64,000 nt of DNA from the NCBI GenBank assembly GCA_028023455.1, contig JAQFVV010012416.1, positions 7,686,967 to 7,750,966 on the forward strand, given 5' to 3'. The stretch is from Epiperipatus broadwayi. Taxonomy: Eukaryota; Onychophora; Udeonychophora; Euonychophora; Peripatidae. Below the pieces are notes generated by a model. It worked only from the letters and a program-made list of their open reading frames with translations. It had not been told where the DNA came from and ran no database searches. Of this stretch, positions 48,760 to 59,189 are shown one piece after another; position 1 is the first letter of the stretch; every line of letters starts with the position of its first letter. The translations under genes were made by a program, and so were the position numbers.

Positions 48760-49250
48760 AAAACAGTGAAGCTGAGAAAGACTATAAAATATTATAATAA
48801 GGATGAAATTAAAAAGAAATTTCATGAAAATTATTTAACAACCAGAAGTTCCTTGAACTTAACAGCATTAATTTGATTACTGTCAAACAGACTATTTTAT
48901 TGTTCTAATAGAAATATTAATTCTTCATTGAAAAAAAAAGAAACAATTTTTCGCTACAGAAAATCAAGACTGAAAGTGACCAAACTCGAGATTCTGAGAA
49001 AAAATACATTTAAAAAATAAAATATTTTTATGAAAGCAAATTTTTATTATTATAAACTCAATTATTGATGCATTCATATAATTTTTGATGAAAAGTCTTT
49101 TAAAGAGGCACATGTCTTCTCTTAATTAGTCATAAAATTATGATAGCAAATATTCCCCCCCCCCCTTAATAGTTACTGTAAGATTTTATGAAATAGTTTC
49201 ACAACCATTGGGTCTATATCAGGAGTCAATTGTAGATTTTCTAAATATCA
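48760..49250. other. AT-rich DNA without recognised features
   Basis: Only a C homopolymer at about 49154-49165 stands out. Confidence 0.5.
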
Positions 49251-49255
49251 ATAAA

Positions 49256-49985
49256 TTAATAAATAATAAATTGGTCTAAAAAATCAAATATGATAGAGGG
49301 GAGATAAAAATGTATTATCAAATTCATAAGCATCTGCCTAATGCAAATTAATAGAAAGTAACTTTTATGTAAACAGTTTAGAATTTTGCCAATAAAGCAT
49401 TTTGATAAATTAAATGTATCAGGCAAACTTATTCTTACATACCTGTTTCTATTTTCTGTAGCAATTACATCTACACATCCTTTTATTAGTGAATCTCCTA
49501 TCAATACTGTCTCATAGTTTATGTTTCCTACTTCATCCATAACATCCTCTTTTATCTTCTGGACTTCCTTCCTTACTTCTTACTTATCATGTCTATTCAA
49601 TAATTCCTCTATCCTTTCACACTTCATCTCTAATGATTTTAATTTTGCTTCTACAACCTTTGCCTCTACTTTTATCCTATTTATTCTTTGGCTAATCATG
49701 TCCATTGCACTACTTATTTTATGATCCATATCTTTTGTCACTCCACTAAAAACATACTCTATTCTATCTTTCACAACTACATCTTGCTCTATTTCTCCTG
49801 ACTTTCTCTTCAAACTGTCTACAGTTAGAAATCATTTTTCACTTCTTTTATCACATTTACACATAACCTTATACCTGTTACATCTTTCCTAGTCTTGTTT
49901 AAGCATTTCAAATGATAAACCTTATCACATACGGTACACTCTACCACATCATTCCTCATTTCTTTCTAACCATTATATATACATT
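49256..49985 (-). pseudogene. CR1-like LINE ORF1 relic: PHD-like finger, coiled coil, esterase start
   Basis: Minus-strand reading gives a zinc-finger-like stretch near 49950-49860 (VECTVCDKVYHLKCLNK, the C-C-H-C part of a PHD finger). A 77-aa acidic/basic coiled-coil segment follows (49813-49580) with heptad-like IEELLNRHDK. After an in-frame stop comes DEVGNINYETVLIGDSLIKG (49540-49480), whose IGDSLI is the nucleophile motif of SGNH esterases. PHD plus esterase ORF1 proteins are known from CR1-type LINEs. The esterase is cut short after about 35 residues. No RT lies alongside; the relic at 7.7-8.8 kb might belong to the same family. Confidence 0.62.
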
Positions 49986-49989
49986 GTGG

Positions 49990-50540
49990 GATACAAATGC
50001 AACCCATATTTTTTATTTTTCAAGTCCACTATTCTATATTTAACTTTATGCTTTTTCTAATACCTTTCAAACTTCTTTATACAAAAGGAAAAAAAGCTTT
50101 TCTTTGTGTTAATGGCAATCGATAAACAATTGTTTTCTAATCTTAGGCCTCAAAAATGTTAACTTCTTTCTTAAATAAATCACTCTCTTTCTTAAATTAA
50201 AAAATTCCTTAATAGGAAATCTACTAAAAAACCAACTAATCTTATATACAACTTAGTTTTAAAGTCTTTTTTCCATAAACACACACAATTTTTTTTTGTT
50301 TTATATTTAAGATGGTGTAACAAAAACACTTTTCAAACATTATCAATGTTATTTCTGATCTTTCCAAATTCAATTAAATCTCTCTCTCTTCAGCCCAGTT
50401 TTCATTTCACTTTTACACAGTAAGCAAAAAAAAAATAGTAGCAACAGATTCTTCTAATGGTGTTTAAAAAAGAATATAAACTTTAACATATTTTGCTCGA
50501 ACAAACCATGTCAGCACTGCAAGGCAGTCAAAGCTATAGT
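49990..50540. other. AT-rich DNA without recognised features
   Basis: Possibly the upstream part of the ORF1 relic; nothing specific is visible. Confidence 0.4.
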
Positions 50541-50544
50541 AGCA

Positions 50545-51035
50545 AACTCTCCATATACTAATGCCATCTAGTATAAGATTTAATAATCAATGAATATGGG
50601 AAGTTATTGTGCATAAAATCCCTATCTAGTGCCTATAATCTAATGCCCCCAGACTAGTTTCTAAGTTGTTGCTTTCATTAGTAAGAAACATTTGATCTAA
50701 GAGCACTGCAGCTAGATCTTATAATCTAATGCAATGCTCCAACAGCCATCTTTTACCTATTTAGTTAACTATAAAGCTATGAATCCAAGATGAAAACACA
50801 ATAATCTTTTTAATCCAAGCTTATGCACTTGTACAGTCATATAGACGTAAACAGTCATATACATGTAAACCCAGTTCAAAAATAATCTTTGGTTTTTTAA
50901 TCACAGTCACCATCATCCTATGGGCTTGATTGATATAAAATCACTAAAACATCACATAATTCTCATTTTCTTTACTCAAGCTGTTTTAACACTTTGTGTA
51001 AATTTAGGAAATGTGGATCATGTGATGTTTTAGGG
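50545..51035 (-). mobile_element. Family A hammerhead repeat, diverged near-full unit with palindromic end
   Basis: Block order follows the 456-bp unit: ACTCTCCATA edge, CATAAAATCCCTATCTA, ribozyme relic, GAGCACTGCAGCTAGATCTT, ATGAAAACACA, CCCAGTTCAA, AAAACATCACATAATTCTC. The last block is mirrored at 51010-51035 (GGATCATGTGATGTTTTA), giving a local inversion at the unit end. Confidence 0.7.
50645..50687 (-). ncRNA. Hammerhead relic, family A
   Basis: GAAAC, TA and GTC are kept, but the core reads CTAATGA (G5 lost) and stem II no longer pairs well. Inactive by inspection. Confidence 0.55.
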
Positions 51036-51039
51036 GAAT

Positions 51040-51430
51040 TGTCATGAAAAATATTTTGATCATTCTTATAACTATTCAAAATGCTCAAGATTGCTTACTA
51101 AAATGGATTTTTAAAAAAAGTCTAACTTTATCGTGTCACAACCAGATTCCTTTCTTTGGAATCCAGTTACTTATTTATTAAAGAAAACTGAGCTTAACAA
51201 AATGTCAGAGATATATACTCAGAAAAGCATTTAGCATTTTTTAGAGACATTAGCTTATTGTTATTTTTTTTTCTAAATTGAATAATATTTTATTTGGCCT
51301 TATAGAAAAATATCACCCAATACTATAAAGAAAGATATAAGTTAGATTTACATTTAAACAAAAAAATAATATTTAAATTTTTTTATTACCAAAATCACCT
51401 TTACCTTTATTTTTGCTATAATATCTTACA
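51040..51430. other. AT-rich DNA without recognised features
   Basis: Nothing recognised. Confidence 0.45.
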
Positions 51431-51435
51431 CAAAC

Positions 51436-51630
51436 ACAATTTATCCAAATCACATAGAACATTTTTTAACAAAACTCTTTTATTGTACATATATACACGT
51501 ACACCTACGTTTCGACTGGTTTTGAACAAGACTGCAGATCAGTCGAAACGTAGGTGTATGTGTATATATGTACAATAAAAGGTTTTTGCTAAAAAGTGTT
51601 CGAAGTGATTTGGATAAATTGGATTTAAAT
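51436..51630. repeat. Long hairpin with arms of about 90 bases
   Basis: The left arm (from ATTTATCCAAATCAC) and the right arm (to GTGATTTGGATAAAT) are reverse complements. The best part is TACACCTACGTTTCGACTG with CAGTCGAAACGTAGGTGTA around a 21-base loop. It resembles a small fold-back element; the 70-aa frame across it is not meaningful. Confidence 0.8.
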
Positions 51631-51696
51631 TTCTTTATGTTATGATTTATATCAAATGAGAATGTATTAATGAATGTGTGCGCGTTAGGCATGCGT

Positions 51697-51790
51697 ATTT
51701 GTTGCTAGAAGAAATGGTAATCCAATGGACAATTGAAGTTTTAAACTGATCCCAATCGTATATAAAAGAGTTTAAAAAAGACTTAATATA
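51697..51790 (+). pseudogene. RTE-type LINE, short internal fragment
   Basis: TTGCTAGAAGAAATGGTAAT and ATGGACAATTGAAGTTTTAA match the RDDNRWTI region of the RTE family with several indels. About 90 bases. Confidence 0.65.
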
Positions 51791-51794
51791 AGGT

Positions 51795-52600
51795 TGGTAA
51801 ATGAAATGAAAATAATGTTATAAACTATAAATTGGAAAAGCTTTATTAAACATAGAGATTTATCCTTCTTCGGAGAGCCTAAATTTGTTTAAAATGACGA
51901 TGATTACCATACGTATAAAATAAATAATTAAATAACTGTTTTATTTTAGATATTTTAAGTTTAATTTATTATAAAAGGAAATTTTTTTTATTTGTTATTC
52001 GTAAAAGATAATTTTATTCATTTTGTTTTTGTCTGTGGATAACAAAAAAAAATCATAGTGGAATCTAAAAATATTTTCTCTCTCTCTTTTATTTAGTCTA
52101 CAAATTAAAAGACATTTCTAAACATTATTATTAGTAAATTTATATACCTGTTAAAAAGCATTTTTTATAAATATTAAATTAAATGATTTATTAGTTCATT
52201 CATGTCTGTTTAAGTTCTTATGAATATTGAAATTAATTTGGCTTACAAATTATATGCGGCAAAGGGAAATAAGTTAGATCGACTAATTGTTGCTATCCTG
52301 AATTTTGAAGATGTAATCACTCAGTATGATTATTATATCTTTATTATTTTCGATGAATTAACTTATTAAATAATAGATATTATAAAGTTATGCTTCTATG
52401 TCATTTACATAATTTTTATTGATGGAATAAATAAACTTCTAATCTATGGAAAGAATTGCCGTAGCGAAAGAATGTCGTAATAAATTTATGAAAATATTTA
52501 ATCTAACATATACAACTCTCTGGGGGAGGGGACGAATTATTATTATATACAGGATGTAATATTTAAATACAAGTGTATTACATGTACTTTCAAGTTAGAT
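51795..52600. other. AT-rich DNA without recognised features
   Basis: Nothing recognised. Confidence 0.45.
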
Positions 52601-52604
52601 AACT

Positions 52605-52760
52605 TAGATGTATTTGTCGGGGTTTGAACCCAAACTTTCAAATTCCCTTTGGGCATCTACCCCTTCTTATACAATCGATACACATGACTACATATGGTTG
52701 TATAAAATGGAATGGATGACAAAAGGGAGCTTGAAAGTCTGGGTTCAAATTCCTATAATT
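52605..52760. mobile_element. Inverted tRNA-like (SINE-like) repeat
   Basis: GGTTTGAACCCAAACTTTCA near 52620 is mirrored by TGAAAGTCTGGGTTCAAATT near 52735. Arms of about 40 bases also share AAGGGA versus TCCCTTT words, and they carry B-box-like GGTTCAAATTCC at both ends. It looks like a head-to-head tRNA-derived unit of a family different from D. Confidence 0.5.
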
Positions 52761-52764
52761 ATAT

Positions 52765-54545
52765 TTACAGGATGTTCGTGAGGTATGTCCTCATGTTATA
52801 AAAACTGCTGCTTGGGTTTTATTCCCTGCACAACTTGATTAAAAAGAAACGAGACTTTTCTTTTATTTCTAATTAAAGTCAAACTCAAGACAAAAGAACT
52901 ATCATTAGGTATTAGAGTAAAAATGATTTAATCTTGGGACTATCAGTGGCGATTGATGATTTCTTTAGCAATACCTCTGCCAAATACATTTCTAATTATT
53001 TTCATGGAAATGACCCCTCATTTTACTTTGTTTATAATATATACTTATTATATATAGTGATGAATGTTTAAAGGCAAATATAAATATATTGAGTATAAGG
53101 TACTACAGAATGGTGAATGAACAATAACTTATATATGTGGATATTTAAGTATATAAATAATAATAAACACAATAGAATAACATATTACTTAAATAATAGA
53201 AACTATAGTATAAATGTATATATTTACATAATATATGCTTTTTGGTGTTTTTGAAATGAAAAAAATTATTAATCAATTTTTTTTTTTTACAAACTTGGAA
53301 TAGATGATTAAAATTTAACTAGTCATTATAAAGTATATCATAAAGAGACAGACAAATAAAAATGTATATCAATTATTAAAGGCACATTCTATAAATACAT
53401 AGCAAAGGCATGCAGAAGTAAAAAAATAAAGAAATGAGGTCAGAAGAGAGATAAGTTCTATATAGCATTATTAATGCTTGGAGGGTAAAGCATTTCTGTC
53501 TGATTTTAATCTTAGAAATTTTATTATCAAACAGTGAGTGTAATTTTCTGGATGTCAGATTAAATCAGAAATGGTATCTTAAGAGCCAAAGGGTAAATAT
53601 AAGGAAAGCGGTGATCTTAATTGAAGGAAACACGCTTTCTGACATTAACTTTTTTAAATGTCTTGGGAGATTTGGTTTTTTTTTTCCAGTTCTTCACCTA
53701 TAATACTCCAGCTGCAAGGGTAGATGTTTTGATTTATCATAAAGCATCGTCTGACTCCTTCCACATCCTTTATCTTGATCAAAACATGACTATCATTACC
53801 TTTATCATACAGCTTTTACAGTAAGCATTTATATAAAATATGCTTTAGGTTTTTTATAATAGTAATATCAAGGAAACTAAAAAATATATAAGAATAAAAA
53901 TGTTTATTTGTATCAATACAATTGCTTATTTTATTTTATTTTAAAAAAATTAAAAAACTTTAATTTCTAAATAAATTTGAATTGTATGAAACAGATGGCT
54001 ATTTTATAATCCAAAAAATATTCAAATGTTTAAATCTAAACAGTTCATTGGAGAGTTATATTTAAAATTAGTTTTTAAAAAAACAACCATGTGTATGTAA
54101 ATAATAACATTAAAAAAATTATTCTGTTGATGATCCTAATAACAATATGAGTATATCATTTGTTTTATCACACGCATTTCAATATAAATTGTGTTAAGTG
54201 TAATAAATGTATTATAATGGATACATTCATATAATGTCTTCACTCTCTTCACCAGGTGTTTTTTGGTTAATTATTCATTTTCAAGGATGTCAAGTTTTTA
54301 ATAATATAGTTGTCTGTTTTTTTTAAAATGTTTATCGTATTAAATATTTCATTTAATTTTTTTTTTAAAGATGATTATAATAACACAATAAATTACATGA
54401 AACTCCAAATGAGTGTAATTAACTAAAATTTAATATAATTGTAATAAACAAAATAAAAAAAACATGATGAAAAAATACTCACTTTGAACACATTTTGAGA
54501 TTATACCATTATTATCTCCATACATACATGAAGTTTCATATCATG
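52765..54545. other. AT-rich DNA without recognised features
   Basis: The 67-aa frame at 53621-53824 has no motif I recognise. Otherwise nothing. Confidence 0.45.
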
Positions 54546-54548
54546 CCC

Positions 54549-54577
54549 ATAACACACACACACACACACACACACAC
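54549..54577. repeat. (AC)n microsatellite
   Basis: About 14 AC units. Confidence 0.95.
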
Positions 54578-54897
54578 TATTATTCTGTAATTTTGAAAAT
54601 ACTTCACTGCAACTTTTTTGTCATGGATTTGATTCAAAATTTTAATCATTTTTGCGAAAGATTAGGAAAAATAATTGATCAATAGCATGACAATGTTCAC
54701 AACATGGCAGGCAGAGATTGAAAGATATATATTGTGCTTAAAACATTCATTTTTCAAAAATAGCTAGACAAAGTAAAGAAAGGTTAAGATTATTTAAATA
54801 TGATAATAAAAACATACATTTTAAAAAAACATATAATTCTTAACATTAACAAATAAACATGTGTCGTGTTATGCATATGTACATGTGCATCTGTGAA

Positions 54898-55296
54898 TAA
54901 AAGCTTATCTTTTTATTATGATAAATGCCAGAAAAGAAAGCATCCAAAATCTTTATCTAGGATTGTCCCATCTGGGGTTTTACATATTTGTAAATACAAG
55001 CTATATAAATCATGTGATGTATGGCTTGATTTTATTAATATTATAATTTGACTGTTGAGGCTTTGGCTATATTAGATTGCTAAGGTTATTAACATATGGA
55101 ATATCTGAATTTAGTTCAGTCCCATATGGCTATTTCAGTTGGAGAGCTGGATTTGAAGACATATAGATAACTGAAAATTTCAGATCTTCTACTTAATAGC
55201 TAAGTATTAGATAAATGCTGAGCTTAAGTTTGTATTTTGAATCTGATGTCCAAGCTCCTCACTGATGAGAGTCATAGCTCAAAACCAGTCTGAAGA
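54898..55296 (+). mobile_element. Family B hammerhead repeat, snap-back copy
   Basis: 54898-54977 is the unit's post-ribozyme segment in minus orientation (reverse complement of GGACAATCCTAGATAAAGAT). At about 54978 it flips and the plus-oriented unit runs from ACATATTTGTAAATACAAGC to the ribozyme at 55256-55296, where it stops. Thus one monomer has a reversed piece of itself on its 5' side. Confidence 0.72.
55256..55296 (+). ncRNA. Hammerhead relic, family B
   Basis: TCCTCA, CTGATGA and a four-pair stem II GAGT/GCTC with CATA loop are intact. The G of GAAA is A, and the second strand of stem I is TGAAGA. The changed stem II bases still pair (A-T and T-G in place of G-T and C-G), which supports the fold. 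Confidence 0.65.
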
Positions 55297-55299
55297 TGG

Positions 55300-57355
55300 T
55301 GTAACGATATATAAATATGTCGTTACATTAATTTAAAATAAAAACTTAAAAGTTCGCAAATAAAAGTAAAAAACTAAACGCTAAAATTAAAATGTTTGTT
55401 AAACGTATATACATTCACACAGAGGCCAAACTTTAAAAATATTTAAAAAAAAAAAAAAAAAACAAATAAGTATTTGAACGTACTTTTTTATAAAAAAGTA
55501 CAAGATTTAAAAATAAAAACAGGTATTAATTAATGTAATCTGTAAATGGAAATGATTTGTTTATGAATTATCAAAAACCAAACTGGCCCTTGGGCTTTTG
55601 TATAATTAAAATGATCTGATGAAAGATAGATAAGAAAATAAAGAGAAATTAGCTTGACCAATGAAAGCACTAAGCCTTGGCTCAGACCCTAACGAAAGTG
55701 ATGGATTAGTGATGTTTTGTTGATTGAATCCGTGTGGATAATATAAAAAGGGAAATACAGTTTTTTCTGACAGTTCCAGCATTTTGTGTTTGAGAGATGT
55801 GATAGGACGCATATACCACACTCTCTATTTAAAAAAAAAAAAAGAAATGAAAAGACTGTGATACCTTGAACCAGCTATTGCCATCTCCAGAACATTATCT
55901 TCCAATGGAGGCATCGTGGGAATTAAAACCAGAAACCTGGACTCTTCTACCGTAAGCTATATTGACATGAACTCTCAATTTAAAAATAATTAAGAACTTT
56001 CGTCATTGTTTTTTTTTTTTTTAAAGATTCAGCTAATTTAAATTTTAAAATGAACTCTTATTTGATTTTCAAATTAATAATTGATTGTTTAAATTTATAT
56101 AGTTAAGTTTTGCTAAAAATCATTTCCATTTTTTTTTTCTTATTGTATAAATTATTTATTGTTTAAATTTTAAATGATGAAATTTAGGTTGGATATAGAC
56201 GTTGCATAGATTTGTTAGCGGTTGATTATGTTGAAGTTTTCACATTTGATTAGAATATATAGGTCAATGATGTTAATGCGGGCATCTTACGATGAATGCC
56301 ATGGGGCCTTGTGTATTCCCTTTTGCAATTGACATTATCGATGATTTTGTATTTTGATCGATTGTGTTTAATTTGGATGTTTTTGACCGTGGAATCTGTG
56401 CAGCCGATCTATACTCAACATTTTAAAAACAAATTTATAAAATAATCTGTGCGAACGTATTTAAATGTTAAATTTAAGTCAGGCATGAATGGCTATATAG
56501 TTTTGTAAAGTTATATTAAGGGGGGGTAATCTTAGGTTATTCATTTCGTAGTTGAATTGGTTCAATGGATTGGATATATTTGTGTAATTGTAGATGTAGT
56601 ATGAGATCCGCTATGGGCAGGATTATATATATATGCCACACACCTTCTGTTTGCCTATGGATGGGTTTGTAAGATGGCAAAGGACCGCAGTCCATTCCTA
56701 TGGAGTTTTATGTTCATTGTTCTACTCGCCAACAGATGTGACATTCCTGTTGGTGGAGAGACAATGTCTTCTCTAATTCTACTTACTGATCATATGTACA
56801 TTCCTGACAGTATAGTATTTTGTGTTGTCATATTTTCATGCTACATTGAATACATAAGTGTATCAGATGGATTGGCGCCGGTTTGATTGCGAAATTTGTT
56901 GCCTAAGGTTAAATCAGGGAAGAATATTTTCTTTTCAAATGCAGATCTATGTAGTCTATTCATACTCGACTCACTAAATAAATATTAAACTCATGGTTGT
57001 AATTTACTTAAATGTAAAACTAAAGATTAATATAAAAATCTAAAATGTTGAATTTATTCCTCAAAATTTAAATGTTATTTTATATGTGCGTAAATAAATA
57101 TTTTTATGTGTTAATTTCTGGCAGTGGCTTTTATTTATTTATATTTAAGATATAAATTAAGATATAGATTTTTATCTCTGCGTCTCCACTGAGTTAGTGA
57201 CTTGGGCTAACGATCTGAATATTTAAATAAAGTGGAATCTTAACAGCACGTATCTGCCTACTCTATAAATTTTTCTAGGTTTAAATGCCTAGATGGCGCC
57301 TTGTAGAGCAGATATTGTAGTTTGCGGTTAGATTCGATCTTCACTTTCATTTCGA
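55300..57355. other. Moderately AT-rich DNA without recognised features
   Basis: Contains a short palindrome TGTAACGA/TCGTTACA at 55300-55327. Slightly higher G+C occurs around 56200-56900. The 70-aa frame at 56674-56886 has a hydrophobic start but no recognisable domain, so it is not called. Confidence 0.45.
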
Positions 57356-57362
57356 TCGTTAT

Positions 57363-57500
57363 AATGGGGACAATCCTAGATAAAGATTTCAAATGCTTTC
57401 TCTTGTGGAATTATTAGCATCCTTTTTATTTTTACATATTTGTAAATACAAGTTATATAAGTCATGTAATATATGGCATGATTTTATTAATATATAAAAG
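57363..57500 (+). mobile_element. Family B fragment
   Basis: Starts GGGGACAATCCTAGATAAAG, just downstream of where the ribozyme would cut. It continues through CTTTCTCTTGTGGAATTATT and ACAAGTTATATAAGTCATGT to TTTTATTAATAT. The ribozyme itself is absent. Confidence 0.65.
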
Positions 57501-57599
57501 TATTGCAAAAATTTCTTAAAATATAATGTAAGATAATTTTAATAATATGAAAATTTTAAGTTTAAATTATTAAAAATAAATAATAATACTAATCATCAA

Positions 57600-57975
57600 T
57601 ATCATTATTCTCAACTATTATCAATCCACTGCAGAATGAAGCTTTCTGCAAGTTTAATTCATCTTCTCTGATCTCTAGCCTCTCTTCTTCACATCATTCC
57701 AGCATAGTTTCATATTTCATCCTTCCATTTCACATGCAGTCTTTTTCTAGGTCTTTTACAATCTTTTGAAATCCAGTTTAAGATTTTGATTGTAAATCTA
57801 TTATAATCTCTTCTAGCAATATGTTGAGCCCAATTCTACTTCAGTCTCTTAATTTTTTCAATGATATTAGTAACACTTATTTGTTTTGTCATCCATGTAC
57901 TTTATTTTGGATTGTTTCTTGTTACTCCTAACATGCATCTCTCTATACTTCTATGAGTGGTCTGATGTTTCTCTA
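57600..57975 (-). pseudogene. RTE-type LINE, 3' terminal fragment
   Basis: Reverse complement of the last 370 or so bases of the RTE family, from the RRSMERCML-like region through LKWSWAGHI-like to the LQWIDN-like terminus. Multiple frameshifts. Confidence 0.82.
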
Positions 57976-57979
57976 TAAT

Positions 57980-58500
57980 AGTAATGTTGATAATAATAGT
58001 TTACAATTAATATTTTAAAGCATATAAAATGCATAACAAGAGATGGATTAATTCCAAAAAGCACACGAACCACATACTATGATAGACATTATTTAAATAT
58101 ATATATATATAAAGCTGTTTCTTTAAGAAATTTTCAGATTCAGAATTCTAAAACTCCTATAAAAAATTCAATAAATTTAGCTTTCTAAATTTGTGAAAGT
58201 TAAAATATATTTTTAACAAATGTTTAAATAAAATTATTTTCTTTGCAAATTCCAAAACCAACGATCAGGATTATTTTTAGACATGGCAAACAACTTTATG
58301 TTAAACATGTTTAAAGTACTTTATCAAAATATCATGGAGTCCTTGACAGCAACTAGAAATAAAAATATTATGTTTAAAAGGATTATTAAGAGAAATGTCA
58401 TATCTAGAAGTCTAAGAAATAAAATAATAAAGGATTCACTATCAACATTTAAGAAATGGTTATCAGAAAATAAATATCACATGATCACCATTCCTTATGC
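57980..58500. other. AT-rich DNA without recognised features
   Basis: The 86-aa frame at 58283-58543 runs into the family A repeat and has no motif; not called. Confidence 0.45.
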
Positions 58501-58627
58501 TTATACAAGCTGTTTACAAAGAGGCAAAACTTTCATACAGTAGCACCACTCAATGCAAATCAGAATAATCAATGAATGCAGAAAGGTTTGTGGATTTAAT
58601 CCCTATCTAATGCCTACTTATCCAATA

Positions 58628-58669
58628 TCACCAGACTAGTTTCCAGCTTGTGGCTTTCATCAGTGGAGG
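58628..58669 (-). ncRNA. Type I hammerhead, family A, core intact
   Basis: Minus strand: CTGATGA (58663-58657), stem II AAGC with GCTG around CACAA (three good pairs, one A-G), GAAAC and GTC all present. Stem I is weakened (CCTCCA against TGGTGA: three pairs, then a mismatch). The A-T pair in stem II replaces the G-C of the 4314 copy. Confidence 0.68.
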
Positions 58670-58717
58670 GTTGCATTAGATTCTAAGATCTAAGTGCAGT
58701 GCCCTCAGATCCAATGC

Positions 58718-58759
58718 TCCTCATTGATGAAAGCCACAAATTAGAAACTAGACTGGGGA
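58718..58759 (+). ncRNA. Hammerhead relic, family A
   Basis: Stem I TCCTCA/TGGGGA is perfect, but C3 has become T (TTGATGA), stem II is broken on its 3' side, and the cleavage triplet is GAC, which does not fit NUH. Inactive. Confidence 0.62.
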
Positions 58760-59086
58760 TTTTGGATGAGTAGGCATTAGATAGAGGTTTTATGCACAAA
58801 CCTTCCTGCATTCCTTAATTAGTCTGGTTTGCACTGAGTGACACTACTGTATGAAGAATTTTGGTTTCAGAAAATAAATAATTTCAAGGATGCTTCATGT
58901 TTTTGACTATGAACTTATTTAAATTTAAACTCCATCCAGATGATGTCAACTTAAATCTTTGAGTAAATCATTTGTAAATTGTAAATAAACTTTAATGTAA
59001 AATGTTTAAAGTTAAGATAAACTTTTAGTATAGAAAATAGTATACATAAATTGCTGTTACTTCATATGTTTTAATGTGTTTTGTAC

Positions 59087-59088
<2 letters not shown>

Positions 59089-59176
<88 letters not shown>
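59089..59176. repeat. (AT)n microsatellite
   Basis: About 43 AT units next to the left edge of the Penelope-like element. Confidence 0.97.
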
Positions 59177-59180
<4 letters not shown>

Positions 59181-59189
59181 GCAATATAT

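Larger units (their letters stand above)
58505..58865. mobile_element. Family A head-to-head pair of hammerhead units
   Basis: Left half in minus and right half in plus orientation, about 150 bases each. Both begin at the ribozyme side and end at the AAACTTTCATACAGTAG edge. The centre (58670-58717) holds AGATTCTAAGATCTAAGTGC. Two ribozymes face away from each other across 48 bases. Confidence 0.75.

Noticed and set aside
55300-55327. Solo-LTR or Gypsy scar from the TGTAACGA/TCGTTACA palindrome
   Set aside because: Only the eight terminal bases resemble the Gypsy LTR end; no LTR sequence follows and no target duplication was found.
56674-56886. 70-aa frame with a hydrophobic N-terminal region in less AT-rich DNA
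   Set aside because: No recognisable domain, no splice or promoter context, and the length is within chance.
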